From the IMG/VR virus record IMGVR_UViG_3300027881_000078, positions 1 to 23,982 of that record: DNA of 23,982 nucleotides, one strand, 5' to 3'. A program made the position numbers and the translations under genes. The notes below the pieces were generated by a model. It saw only the letters and a list, made by a program, of their open reading frames with translations. It did not search any database and was not told the origin of the DNA. The DNA is from a virus. Positions 1-6,984 of this stretch are shown here, piece after piece; the stretch's first letter is position 1, and each line of letters opens with the position of its first letter.

Positions 1-64
1 CCCGACCCCGGACCCAGGTCTCCGCATCTCCATCGAGGATCAGGAACCAGTCTTCCCAGCTCAT
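1..64 (-). CDS. Start of an unidentified small protein, cut by the left edge
   Basis: Reading leftwards, an ATG at 64-62 overlaps the TGA of the six-cysteine gene (63-61) in an ATGA junction. It is preceded by a good ribosome site GGAGGTG (77-71) six bases before the ATG. The 21 residues visible begin MSWEDWFLILDGDAETWV and the frame stays open to the edge. The N-terminus is acidic and tryptophan-rich, with no obvious signal or motif. The coupling and ribosome site argue that it is a real third gene of the minus-strand cluster. Function unknown; it cannot be classified from 21 residues. Confidence 0.6.
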   Translation of the reverse strand, partial: MSWEDWFLILDGDAETWVRGR

Positions 65-270
65 CCCGAGCACCTCCCCGTGACCTTCCCCCACGGAATC
101 GCATACGAGCAGTTCGACGGACACTGTGCGTCGGTTCCGCAGAAGATCGGCACGCACCAGTTGCAGTCGGCGGGTTTGGCATCGACGATCAGAAGAAACG
201 CAGCCAGCAAAATCGAGCCGATGAGCACGACAATCCAAGCGTTGCGAAGTTCACCGGGCGCAGCAGACAT
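61..270 (-). CDS. Membrane-anchored six-cysteine mini-protein (69 aa)
   Basis: The 69-aa product has one hydrophobic helix at residues 12-29, followed by a short tail with six cysteines at 36, 39, 44, 50, 54 and 67. The tail contains CGTDAQCPSNC and ends GRCSG. This layout suggests an N-terminal signal anchor displaying a disulfide-bonded domain outside the cytoplasm. The spacing is reminiscent of small knottin-type folds, but that is my inference. The ribosome site AAGGAG lies inside the last two codons of the upstream gene, seven bases before the ATG, so translation of the two is probably coupled. Its stop overlaps the ATG of the next gene. I do not recognise the family. Possible roles include a lysis or envelope protein or a superinfection-exclusion factor; none is shown. 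The opposite-strand reading frame here has no comparable ribosome site. Confidence 0.75.
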   Translation of the reverse strand: MSAAPGELRNAWIVVLIGSILLAAFLLIVDAKPADCNWCVPIFCGTDAQCPSNCSYAIPWGKVTGRCSG

Positions 271-272
271 GG

Positions 273-398
273 CTACTCCTTTCCAAAAGCCTGATCAATA
301 CGACCCTGCCGGTAGGCTCTCGTTTTCATTCGATACAGAATTTCGGATGCGGAAACGATGAAGATCACGGCGCCGATTAACAGCAGATCAGCCAGCAT
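273..398 (-). CDS. 41-aa single-helix membrane protein
   Basis: A short gene reading leftwards from ATG 398-396 to TAG 275-273. The product starts MLADLLLIGAVIFIVSASE and is one hydrophobic helix (residues about 2-18). A charged, basic tail follows (RMKTRAYRQGR), giving an N-out/C-in or N-in orientation that cannot be fixed by eye. A strong ribosome site, AAGGAGGGA (413-405), sits six bases before the ATG. The last codons AAG GAG TAG double as the ribosome site of the following gene. It is first in the minus-strand cluster. Small single-helix phage proteins of this kind can be holin-like, spanin-related or inner-membrane regulators; I cannot tell which. Confidence that it is a gene is good, function unknown. 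Confidence 0.7.
   Translation of the reverse strand: MLADLLLIGAVIFIVSASEILYRMKTRAYRQGRIDQAFGKE
276..281 (-). promoter_or_regulatory. Ribosome binding site embedded in the end of the upstream gene
   Basis: AAGGAG on the minus strand is formed by the final Lys and Glu codons of the 41-aa membrane protein, directly before its TAG. It lies seven bases from the ATG of the six-cysteine protein. A ribosome terminating on the first gene is positioned to restart on the second, so the two products are probably made together. Confidence 0.7.
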
Positions 399-492
399 GG
401 AATCTCCCTCCTTGCCCTCCATCGTAGCACCGATCGCCCGATTTAAGACACCCCGGTTGGCAAGATCCGAGATTTAGGGTAGTGAAGTCCCT
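399..492. promoter_or_regulatory. Divergent intergenic region between the minus-strand cluster and the terminase operon
   Basis: These 94 bases separate genes transcribed away from each other, so they should hold the start signals for at least the leftward set. I see the leftward ribosome site (405-413). I also see TTG-type hexamers in both directions (TTGGCA at 457-462 plus; TTGCCA at 463-458 minus), but neither has a convincing -10 box at 16-18 bp. A short repeat of ATCGG flanks a CGATCG palindrome near 432-437. No sigma70 promoter can be claimed with confidence; a phage- or host-activated late promoter is possible. Confidence 0.35.
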
Positions 493-1341
493 GTGAAGCA
501 CGGAAAACGCGTCACCTTCACCGACCGCGAGCGCGAGATCTACGATCTCCGGCACTCCAAGACCCCTCCGGTCCCCTTCGAGGCGATGGGAAAAGCCCTC
601 GGAATCACCAAGGGCTCCGCCCACAGCATGTACCGCGCCATCTGCCGCAAGATGGAGCGGGCACAGATGAACCCCGAAGAGGTGGTCGAGAAGCGCCGGC
701 TCAAAAAGGCCCGCAACGGCAAGCGCGCCCGCTTGAAATTCGACGACCCCGACAAGTCTCCGCCCGAGGCCCAAAATACCGGTACCCCCTCGTTCGAGAA
801 GCGCGACCCACAAACTGCTGCCGCAGTTTTGGATGAAGTATCCCACGCCCTGCGCCCCTCCATGGCCGCCATCGGGCGCAAGTACGGGGTGCCCATAGAC
901 CTACTGAATCGCTTCATGGAACGAGTCGACCGCCAGTACCGGGCACTGGTCGAGGAGGTGAAAGCGCCGCGGCTGCAAGAGCTGGTGGACCTGACCGGAG
1001 CGCGGGCCCGCGCCGTGCTCCAGTCAATCACGCCCGAGGACATCGAATCCGCCTCGCTGCGCGACAAGGCCGTGGCGATTTCTATCCTGGTGGAGAAGCA
1101 CCTGCTGCTCGAGGGCCGTCCCACCCAGATCATCGAGAACCGCGAGGATGACCAGAATCTCGACCGCGTGATCGGGTTCGTGTTGGAGGAAGCCAATCGC
1201 CGCGGCATCACCTTCGACCTGGACCCCACGACCGGCGCTATCAACCCCATCCGCGACGACCCCAGCCAGTCCTACGGCCCCGGCGCAGGGAAGTTCCATC
1301 AGCTCAACGCCAAGCTGAACAAGGAAAATCCCGGTGGCTAA
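493..1341 (+). CDS. terS: Terminase small subunit (DNA recognition)
   Basis: Probable TerS, which binds phage DNA at the packaging start and hands it to TerL. The 282-aa product has a helix-turn-helix-like stretch at residues 8-55 (DREREIYDLR then AMGKALGITKGSAHSMYRAI), which resembles sigma-region-4/LuxR-type DNA readers. A basic patch follows (67-82), then a second helical segment with LRPSMAAIGRKYGVP (120-134). The C-terminal part (188-220) with LRDKAVAISILVEKHLLLEGRPTQ is typical of TerS C-terminal regions I know from phages. It lies directly before TerL and overlaps it by 8 nt. The start is GTG 493, the only start codon after the in-frame TAG at 475-477; it has no clear Shine-Dalgarno, unlike its neighbours. 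Length is at the high end for TerS. Assignment rests on motifs and position. Confidence 0.8.
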   Translation: MKHGKRVTFTDREREIYDLRHSKTPPVPFEAMGKALGITKGSAHSMYRAICRKMERAQMNPEEVVEKRRLKKARNGKRARLKFDDPDKSPPEAQNTGTPSFEKRDPQTAAAVLDEVSHALRPSMAAIGRKYGVPIDLLNRFMERVDRQYRALVEEVKAPRLQELVDLTGARARAVLQSITPEDIESASLRDKAVAISILVEKHLLLEGRPTQIIENREDDQNLDRVIGFVLEEANRRGITFDLDPTTGAINPIRDDPSQSYGPGAGKFHQLNAKLNKENPGG

Positions 1342-3049
1342 GCCGCGCCCCATCTCGGTGCCCGAGGACCTGTCGGAGGTGGGTCGCCAGCACCTGATCC
1401 CCATGAGCCAGGCGCAGTTCTACACCTACGCCTCCGACTTGATGCGCAAGCAACAAACCAAGCGCAAGAACCAGCAGATCCTCTACTACCAGCCCGTGAC
1501 GAAAGAGGCGATGAAGATCCACACCGCGACAGAAAGATATGTAGGTGTGGGAGGTGGGAATGGCAGCTCCAAGACTGAGACCTGCCTCGTGGACATGGTG
1601 GCCGAGGCCACCGGGATCATCCCGTACTCTCTTCGCGACGTGGGCATCGACTGGGCCGAGCGGTTTCGCGGCCCCACGCAGAATCGCGTCATCGTCGAGA
1701 GCCTCACGACGACGCTCGAGAACATCATCCTGCCCAAGCTCCAGTACTGGCACTGGACCGGGATCGACCGCCCGGGCGGCCAGCGCGGACACTGGGGCTG
1801 GATCCCGCGCTCGTCTCTCATACAGGGCTCGTGGGACAAGAGCTACTCTCAGAAGCTCCGCACCTTGCGCATGTACTGCCGCGACCCGGAGCAGCCCGAA
1901 AAAGTGCTGGGGGAGTCGACGATCCAGTTCATGGCACACACGCAAGATCCCTCCGACTTCGCGTCGGGTGACTTCGACCGGGTGCTGTTCGACGAGCCGA
2001 GTCGTTATGCGATCTTTCGTGAGAACGAGGCGCGGACCATGCGCGTCAACGGCCGCATCTTCCTCGCCATGACCTGGCCCGATGACCCTGAGATTCCGAT
2101 GGACTGGCTCTTCGATGAGTTCTACGACAAGGCGCAGCCGGGCGACGCCAAGCACAAGAACTACACCTGGATCAATCTCTATACGACTGACAATCCGCAC
2201 CTGAACCAAACGGCTGTCAGCGAGCAAGCTGATAGTTGGAGTGAGCAGACGAAGCTGGTGCGAATCTACGGGCAGCCGATTCGCTTCAGCAAGCGCGTGC
2301 ATCCACTGTTTACGGATCAGGAGCAGTGGTGGTGCTTCGATTGCCAGAAGGTGATCGCGCCCACAGACGGCCGCTGCCGTTGCGGCACGCAGAACATCAC
2401 GCAGTTCAACCACGTCGAGGATTTCGAGGCGTCGGGCTCGTGGCCCACGATCTTCTTGCTGGACCCGCATCCAAGGAAGCCGCACATGGGGATCTGGGTG
2501 CAGGTGACCCCCAACGACGACTACGACCAGATTGACGAGATCCTGTGCGACGGCTCAGCGGAAGACCTGGCAGCGCAGGTCTATGCGCAGGAGCAGGAAT
2601 TGGATCTGAACGTGGTGATGCGGTTCATGGATCCGAACATGGGAGCCACGGGAGCCCGCGCTGCGCTCGACCGCGAGATCACCTGGCAGGACGAGTTCGA
2701 TCGGGCCGGGCTACCACTAGCCCTGGCCGACGACTCCGGCGTGGGGCGCAAGCGCATCAACGACTCGCTCAAGCCCGACCCTCACACGCTGCGTCCCCGG
2801 ATGCGGATTCACTGGCGTTGCTCGAAGACCATCCATCAGTTCAAGCGGTTCGTGTGGGATGACTACCGGCTGAACCTCGAGAAGGATCAGAAGCAGATTC
2901 CCAAGAACAAGGACGACGATTTCCCGGCGCTGTGGCGGTACTTCCACAATGAGGATGTGACGTTCCAGCAGGCCAATTACGGGGCGCCGATCATGCGCCA
3001 CGGCCGGGAGGACACCGCCGCCTCTCGGGTCCGTCGCGCTGTGGGTTGA
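1334..3049 (+). CDS. terL: Terminase large subunit (packaging ATPase and nuclease)
   Basis: The 571-aa motor protein drives DNA into the procapsid and cuts it. The ATPase half shows a Walker A at residues 73-81 (GGGNGSSKT) and a Walker B ending in DE (VLFDE, 217-221). A coupling-type motif follows at about 244-250 (LAMTWPD). The C-terminal half has the acidic residues expected of the RNase H-like nuclease: D377 in FLLDPH, D433 in FMDPN and the DDD at 527-529. Between them lies a cysteine cluster, C334, C337, C348 and C350, which looks like a small zinc ribbon and is not part of the core fold. It starts at GTG 1334 with AAGGA upstream inside terS, overlapping terS by 8 nt, so the two are coupled. 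Identification is secure; nuclease residues are assigned by eye. Confidence 0.95.
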   Translation: MAKPRPISVPEDLSEVGRQHLIPMSQAQFYTYASDLMRKQQTKRKNQQILYYQPVTKEAMKIHTATERYVGVGGGNGSSKTETCLVDMVAEATGIIPYSLRDVGIDWAERFRGPTQNRVIVESLTTTLENIILPKLQYWHWTGIDRPGGQRGHWGWIPRSSLIQGSWDKSYSQKLRTLRMYCRDPEQPEKVLGESTIQFMAHTQDPSDFASGDFDRVLFDEPSRYAIFRENEARTMRVNGRIFLAMTWPDDPEIPMDWLFDEFYDKAQPGDAKHKNYTWINLYTTDNPHLNQTAVSEQADSWSEQTKLVRIYGQPIRFSKRVHPLFTDQEQWWCFDCQKVIAPTDGRCRCGTQNITQFNHVEDFEASGSWPTIFLLDPHPRKPHMGIWVQVTPNDDYDQIDEILCDGSAEDLAAQVYAQEQELDLNVVMRFMDPNMGATGARAALDREITWQDEFDRAGLPLALADDSGVGRKRINDSLKPDPHTLRPRMRIHWRCSKTIHQFKRFVWDDYRLNLEKDQKQIPKNKDDDFPALWRYFHNEDVTFQQANYGAPIMRHGREDTAASRVRRAVG

Positions 3050-3056
3050 GGGCGAC

Positions 3057-3242
3057 ATGGAAGGACATCGACTGAGCGTTCCGTTGGATCTGTTGCGTCG
3101 GCTGGCGCTTTCCAGCCGGGAGGCGGCCAAGCTGCTCGACCATGCCGGGCAGTGGAAGCAGGCCGGAGAAGCGGAGCAAGCGGCGATGGAGGCCGACGAG
3201 GTAGCTCTGCAAGAGATTTGCAGCGACCACCTCGACAACTAG
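3057..3242 (+). CDS. 61-aa helical protein of unknown function
   Basis: A small gene in the gap between terL and the first zinc-ribbon gene. The ATG at 3057 follows GAGGG at five bases. The product is predicted almost wholly helical: LSVPLDLLRRLALSSREAAKLL, then an acidic, alanine-rich second helix ending EICSDHLDN. Such short helical hairpins are common between terminase and portal genes in phages, but I do not recognise a family. The composition matches the neighbours. The next gene starts nine bases later behind a very strong AGGAGGAG that overlaps this gene's stop. Confidence is moderate because of its size. Confidence 0.65.
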   Translation: MEGHRLSVPLDLLRRLALSSREAAKLLDHAGQWKQAGEAEQAAMEADEVALQEICSDHLDN

Positions 3243-3250
3243 GAGGAGCG

Positions 3251-3505
3251 ATGTCCCAGGTCACCTCGTGCGACGGCTGCGGACAGGTTCAGGGCGAGGA
3301 AGAGACGTTCTTTGCCTATGGAGTTACGGAGACGCTCGAATACTGTGTGGAGTGCTGCGGGTTGGTGGATTCCTATCTGTGCGAGCGAGACGAGCTGCAC
3401 ACCCGGCTGGCCGAGGAGTTTCAGGACGACGTGCAGGCTTTGATCCATGCATGGCTCGCGGATCGCCCCAATGGGAAGCTGCCCGACTTTCGGAGAACCA
3501 AATGA
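3251..3505 (+). CDS. Small CxxC zinc-ribbon-like protein (84 aa)
   Basis: The start ATG 3251 is chosen because AGGAGGAGCG lies directly before it; a longer in-frame reading to 3152 would run through the preceding gene. The product begins MSQVTSCDGCGQ and has two cysteine pairs, C7/C10 and C32/C35 (with C36), plus C44. This fits a four-cysteine zinc ribbon, followed by an acidic helical tail (RDELHTRLAEEFQDDVQALI). Zinc ribbons of this size usually bind nucleic acid or protein partners. Its stop overlaps the next ATG (ATGA). No family name can be given. It is one of five small CxxC proteins in this window. Confidence 0.75.
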   Translation: MSQVTSCDGCGQVQGEEETFFAYGVTETLEYCVECCGLVDSYLCERDELHTRLAEEFQDDVQALIHAWLADRPNGKLPDFRRTK

Positions 3506-3768
3506 GCAAAGTACGAAAAGTTGAACGCCTACCCATATATTACGTTGAGTGGGAAGATTCTGAATCATGGTCCGGTTGGTCTAAGAAAGATAGATTCCCA
3601 GAGTCTAATCTTTGCACGACGGTTGGATTTCTTGTTGCGGAAGAAGAACGATATTTTTTATTCGCTGGTTCCAATGATGGAATAATTAATGGTTATGTAA
3701 GCGAAGTGATGAGAATTCCTAAGGTGGCAATACGAAAGAAGCGAAGAATTCGGTATCCCGATGGTTGA
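3502..3768 (+). CDS. AT-rich 88-aa phage protein of unknown function
   Basis: Starts at ATG 3502 in an ATGA overlap with the previous stop. The product reads as a small beta-rich domain with YYVEWEDSESWSGW, then TTVGFLVAEEERYFLFAGS and a basic end (VAIRKKRRIRYPDG). The order "tryptophan and aspartate near the start, VGFL-hydrophobic strand, basic IR/RR end" resembles short hypothetical proteins I have met beside phage structural genes. I know of no proven role. The gene is strikingly different in composition: about 40% GC by hand count over 267 nt against GC-rich neighbours, with many A- and T-ending codons. This suggests recent acquisition. The coupled overlaps on both sides show it is integrated into the operon. 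Confidence 0.75.
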   Translation: MSKVRKVERLPIYYVEWEDSESWSGWSKKDRFPESNLCTTVGFLVAEEERYFLFAGSNDGIINGYVSEVMRIPKVAIRKKRRIRYPDG

Positions 3769-3955
3769 GCAAGCCAGATTGGAAGCCCGGATCGTATGTC
3801 CCACCTGCAACGTAACCCGGTTTCGCCTCTACTCCACTCCTGCACAGGGCAACGGCTCGGGGATCCGGGCGAACCGACTGGAGCCGACGCCGATCGGCAA
3901 CGATCACAAGCAGTGCTTCCGGTGCGGGACAGCGCTGGAACGGAGGGAGGCGTGA
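3761..3955 (+). CDS. Small CxxC zinc-ribbon-like protein (64 aa)
   Basis: ATG 3761 lies inside the end of the AT-rich gene (8-nt overlap). The 64-aa product carries two knuckles, IVCPTCN (C13/C16) and QCFRCG (C52/C55), 35 residues apart, the classic outline of a rubredoxin-like or ribbon zinc site. There is no other domain. Base composition returns to GC-rich. The family is not recognised. The gene ends GCGTGA, where GTG opens the next gene. Being a stand-alone ribbon, it could bind DNA, RNA or a terminase/portal partner; that is inference. Confidence 0.7.
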   Translation: MVEQARLEARIVCPTCNVTRFRLYSTPAQGNGSGIRANRLEPTPIGNDHKQCFRCGTALERREA

Positions 3956-4284
3956 GGGTCCGCGTCTCCAGCACCTCGACCGGCACCAAGATCGGTCCGC
4001 TGATGCTCACCGATCCGACGCCTGTGGTCGCTGCCTATTCCATGCGGTTCGATGACGAGCTGGTGCTCGCGGATGCAACAGCCGGGGCGTTCACGGTGAC
4101 GCTGCCGGATGTGACGCTCGACGCGCGGCCGTTCTACGTGATCAAGAAGGTCGACGCCGTGGCGACGGTCACGGTAGACGGTAACGGCAGCCAGACGATC
4201 GATGGCGCACTGACCGTGGACCTGGCTTCTCAGTGGGATTCGCTGCTGCTCGTCCACGACAACGCGGCCTGGTACAAGGCATGA
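3952..4284 (+). CDS. Small beta-strand protein resembling a fibre/appendage module (110 aa)
   Basis: GTG 3952 overlaps the previous TGA (GTGA) and sits behind GGAGGGAGG. The product from about residue 28 has repeated short strands: GAFTVTLPDV, FYVIKKVDAVATVTVDG, SQTIDGALTVDL, then LLLVHDNAAWYKA. The chain "FTVTLP - (Y/F)xIKK - ATVTVDG - TIDG - WY" is a recurrent module in phage tail fibre and structural proteins, usually as a domain of a longer protein. Here it stands alone and lies among head genes. It may be a small decoration or fibre-tip protein; this is inference from the pattern. The start chosen avoids an out-of-context extension through the preceding gene. Confidence 0.7.
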   Translation: MRVRVSSTSTGTKIGPLMLTDPTPVVAAYSMRFDDELVLADATAGAFTVTLPDVTLDARPFYVIKKVDAVATVTVDGNGSQTIDGALTVDLASQWDSLLLVHDNAAWYKA

Positions 4285-4643
4285 GAAAACGCGCCGGCTG
4301 CTGCTCGCTTTGCGATGTCGAGGTATTCGAGGTCGGCGATCGGAAGCCTAACGGCGACCCGAAGCAGATTCTGGCTCCTCTCGAAAACGCTCGGCGCTTG
4401 ACGTTGGTTCTTTGGAGTGGCCACACGGCCAATTTGACCCTGTGTGGTGAGTGCCAGCTGACGCCGGATCGGATGTCGGAGATTCACGCGACGATGGTCG
4501 AGGCGCTTCATCGCGGCACTCAGCACCGGACGATTCCGTTGGAGCCCGCGGCGGCGGAGACGGAACGACGGATGCTCTACATGGCAACCCAGGACATTCC
4601 GATGGGAGTCCTCGAAGATCGTCTCTGGACGGAGGTACGCTGA
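4281..4643 (+). CDS. CxxC zinc-ribbon-like protein before the portal (120 aa)
   Basis: ATG 4281 is in an ATGA overlap with the previous stop. The product has AGCCSLCDVEVF (C7/C8 and C11) and LCGEC (C55/C58), again a spaced pair of cysteine knuckles, around a strand TLVLWSGHTANLTL. A helical C-terminal half follows (MSEIHATMVEALH and TERRMLYMATQDIP). The fold is probably a treble-clef or ribbon with a helical extension. It lies directly upstream of the portal, whose ribosome site GGAGGT overlaps the end of this gene. The family is not recognised. A head-assembly or regulatory role is possible, without direct evidence. Confidence 0.7.
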   Translation: MRKRAGCCSLCDVEVFEVGDRKPNGDPKQILAPLENARRLTLVLWSGHTANLTLCGECQLTPDRMSEIHATMVEALHRGTQHRTIPLEPAAAETERRMLYMATQDIPMGVLEDRLWTEVR

Positions 4644-4644
4644 C

Positions 4645-6984
4645 ATGACCGCTCCGCCGATCACTGCCCCGAAGCGTGAGCGGACCCGCCGCAACCGGCT
4701 GCGTAAGAAGAAGCGCGAGCTGGCCGAGCGCGTGATCACGTTTGCCAAGGACGACCGCGACGGCCGCAAGGACACGCGCGAGCGTCGTCTTCAGCTGCAA
4801 GCCAAGCTGCGGATGTGGCAGGAGCGGGTGGAGAACCTGCCCTGGCCCGATGCCAGCAACGTGGCGCTGCCCGACATCGCGACCGCAAGCTTGATTGCTC
4901 AGGACTCCCTTCACAACGCGGTGTTGAGTAGCCGGCCTGCTGTCACTTCCAAGGCCGTGAGCCCGGGGGGTGAGGATTCTCAGGATCTGATCGACGACCT
5001 GCTCGACGCGCAGTTCTTCGTGGAGCACGACGGCGAGAAGACGATCGAGGACATGGCCCAGAACTTCGTCGAGGAGGGCCACACTCAGGTGCTCGTGACG
5101 TGGGTTCGCGAGAAGCGCTCGATCACGGATGTGCGAGTGCTGTCTCGGTTGCCGTTCGAGGTGGAGCCCGCCCAGTGGTTCCTCGAGCAGATCGGCAAGC
5201 ATTTCACCCAGGTTCCGGTACACCGAGAAGATGAGGACGGCTGGGATTGGCGCATAGAGGAGGAAGACGGCCACGTCAGTGTCAAGTTCTATACCCGGCC
5301 CAAGGACGGCAAGATCGAGATGTTGATCAAGCGGGACGTGGTGGTGCATGACGGTCCACTGCCGATTGTCTACGAGTACGACCGCTGTCTGTACCCGCCG
5401 CGCAGCAAGAATCTTCAGCCGCCCACCCCCAAGAACCCGGGCGGGGCGCCGCATGTGATCTTCGTGGATCGCCCCACGGTGGACGAGGTGAAGCGGCTCC
5501 AGCGCAGCGGCTTCTACGATTTGATCGGCCCCAAGGACATCAAGAAGATCGAGAAGGCGGCGATGGACCGCACCGAGGATGACGAGGAGCGGCAGAAGGA
5601 TGCGTTCCAGGGGGTGGATGACGAGACGCCGATCAAGGAGACGAGCCAGACCCGGGTGACCCGGTTCCTGTGCTTCGATCGCTTCGATCTCGATGGCGAT
5701 GGGCTCGACGAGGACGTCTGCTTCTGGGTGCTGAAGGAGGGCGGCTGGCTACTGAAAGCGCGGCCCATGACCGAGCTGTATCCCACCAAGGACGGAAGGC
5801 GGCCAATTGCGGAGGCAGCGTTTTTGCCCGAGGCGGGGCGCCGCGAGGGGATCTCGCTGCCGGAATTTCAGGAGGCGCTCCACGACATCTCCAAAGCGAC
5901 CTTCGACCAGATGGTGGACTCCGGCACCCTGGCGAATACTCCGTTCGGCTTCTATGACCCGACCGGGAACATGAAGCCCGACGTGATCACGATCTATCCG
6001 GGTGACCTCTACCCGATGCGCAACCCGCGGCAGAACGTCCACTACCCGACGTTTGCGGCTCAGAGTCAGACGTTCGGCATCAATTTGATGACGCTGGTCG
6101 ACAAGATGGATCAGCGGCTCACGGTCTTCAGCAACGAGCTGAACACCGGACAAGTGCCCAAGGGCCGGGCCTCTGCTCTGCGAAACGTGGGATCAATTGA
6201 TCGGATCCAGCAAGCGGGCGAGGCCCGTCCCGAGCGTGTGCTGCGCCGCTTCTTCACGGCGCTGAAGCAGATGTTCTCGTTGATGCACGAGTTCAACGGT
6301 TTCCTGATGCCGCCGGAGAAGCAGTTCACGCTGGTGGGCTATACGCGCCCGCATCAGAATCCATATCGCAAGGTGACAGCGTCGCAGGTGAACCGCGGCT
6401 TCGTGTTCGACTTCACGGCCAACGTCAAGAACGCCTCGCGGGGTGCTGCTTTCGAGCAGCTCCAGCAGGCGATGGGCTTGACGATCCAGGCGCTGCCGGT
6501 GGAGATGGGGATCACGCAGCCCGAGAATGTGTACCGGCTGCTGTTCGACGCGCTTCGCAAGATCGGCTTGAACGAGCCGCAGCGCTACATCAGCGAGCCC
6601 ACTCCAGCCAGCAACCTGCCGACGATTCTGGCGGAGGAGGCCATCGCCAACCTGCTGATGGAGCAGGCGCCGTTCGGCGAGCCGTTGGAGGGGGCGCAGC
6701 CGCATCTCGAGAAGCTGATCGAGTTCGAGCGGGATGATGAGCAGTTCGCAGCCATGACCCGGCGCGGCGCGCAGATGTTCAAGATCTACGCAGAGGAGGT
6801 GGCGCGCAAGGCGCAGGAAGAGAAGCAGCTGGCTGCGCAGGCGGCGCAGGCGGATCAGTTCGGAAATCCGGTAGGCCCTTCAGGACCGCGACAGCCGCAG
6901 GCGCCCGCTCCGGTAGATGAGGGCAACCCGCCCGTGCAGGGTGCGGAGCTACTCAACGAAGAGCTTCAGGAGGGTGGCGGATGA
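4645..6984 (+). CDS. Portal protein
   Basis: The 779-aa product matches the large portal class of short-tailed phages, a dodecameric ring at one head vertex through which DNA passes and on which TerL docks. Features by residue: a strongly basic N-terminus (9-30); ENLPWPDASNVALP (63-76), a WP/N-rich start typical of this family; ATASLIAQDSL (80-89); a DxDxDG-type loop at 348-357 that could bind calcium; and a long helical region with TLVDKMDQRLT and VPKGRASALRN (483-513). The wing/crown part ends with a helical, glutamine- and proline-rich tail (715-779). GGAGGT at 4631-4636 precedes ATG 4645. It follows terminase and precedes scaffold and capsid, the expected place. Assignment is strong by length, context and motif style; I did not align it. 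Confidence 0.85.
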   Translation: MTAPPITAPKRERTRRNRLRKKKRELAERVITFAKDDRDGRKDTRERRLQLQAKLRMWQERVENLPWPDASNVALPDIATASLIAQDSLHNAVLSSRPAVTSKAVSPGGEDSQDLIDDLLDAQFFVEHDGEKTIEDMAQNFVEEGHTQVLVTWVREKRSITDVRVLSRLPFEVEPAQWFLEQIGKHFTQVPVHREDEDGWDWRIEEEDGHVSVKFYTRPKDGKIEMLIKRDVVVHDGPLPIVYEYDRCLYPPRSKNLQPPTPKNPGGAPHVIFVDRPTVDEVKRLQRSGFYDLIGPKDIKKIEKAAMDRTEDDEERQKDAFQGVDDETPIKETSQTRVTRFLCFDRFDLDGDGLDEDVCFWVLKEGGWLLKARPMTELYPTKDGRRPIAEAAFLPEAGRREGISLPEFQEALHDISKATFDQMVDSGTLANTPFGFYDPTGNMKPDVITIYPGDLYPMRNPRQNVHYPTFAAQSQTFGINLMTLVDKMDQRLTVFSNELNTGQVPKGRASALRNVGSIDRIQQAGEARPERVLRRFFTALKQMFSLMHEFNGFLMPPEKQFTLVGYTRPHQNPYRKVTASQVNRGFVFDFTANVKNASRGAAFEQLQQAMGLTIQALPVEMGITQPENVYRLLFDALRKIGLNEPQRYISEPTPASNLPTILAEEAIANLLMEQAPFGEPLEGAQPHLEKLIEFERDDEQFAAMTRRGAQMFKIYAEEVARKAQEEKQLAAQAAQADQFGNPVGPSGPRQPQAPAPVDEGNPPVQGAELLNEELQEGGG

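Noticed and set aside
80-361. 93-codon plus-strand frame opposite the minus mini-operon
   Set aside because: No ribosome site before its ATG and no domain, whereas the minus genes here have three strong ribosome sites and couplings.
1304-2485. 393-codon minus-strand open frame
   Set aside because: Entirely antisense to TerL, whose Walker and nuclease motifs are clear; no ribosome site or motif in the minus reading.
3152-3250. Longer start for the 84-aa zinc-ribbon gene
   Set aside because: The extension overlaps another gene and the strong AGGAGGAG lies directly before ATG 3251.
4348-5454. 368-codon minus-strand open frame opposite the portal gene
   Set aside because: Shadow of the portal frame in GC-rich DNA; no recognisable domain or ribosome site.
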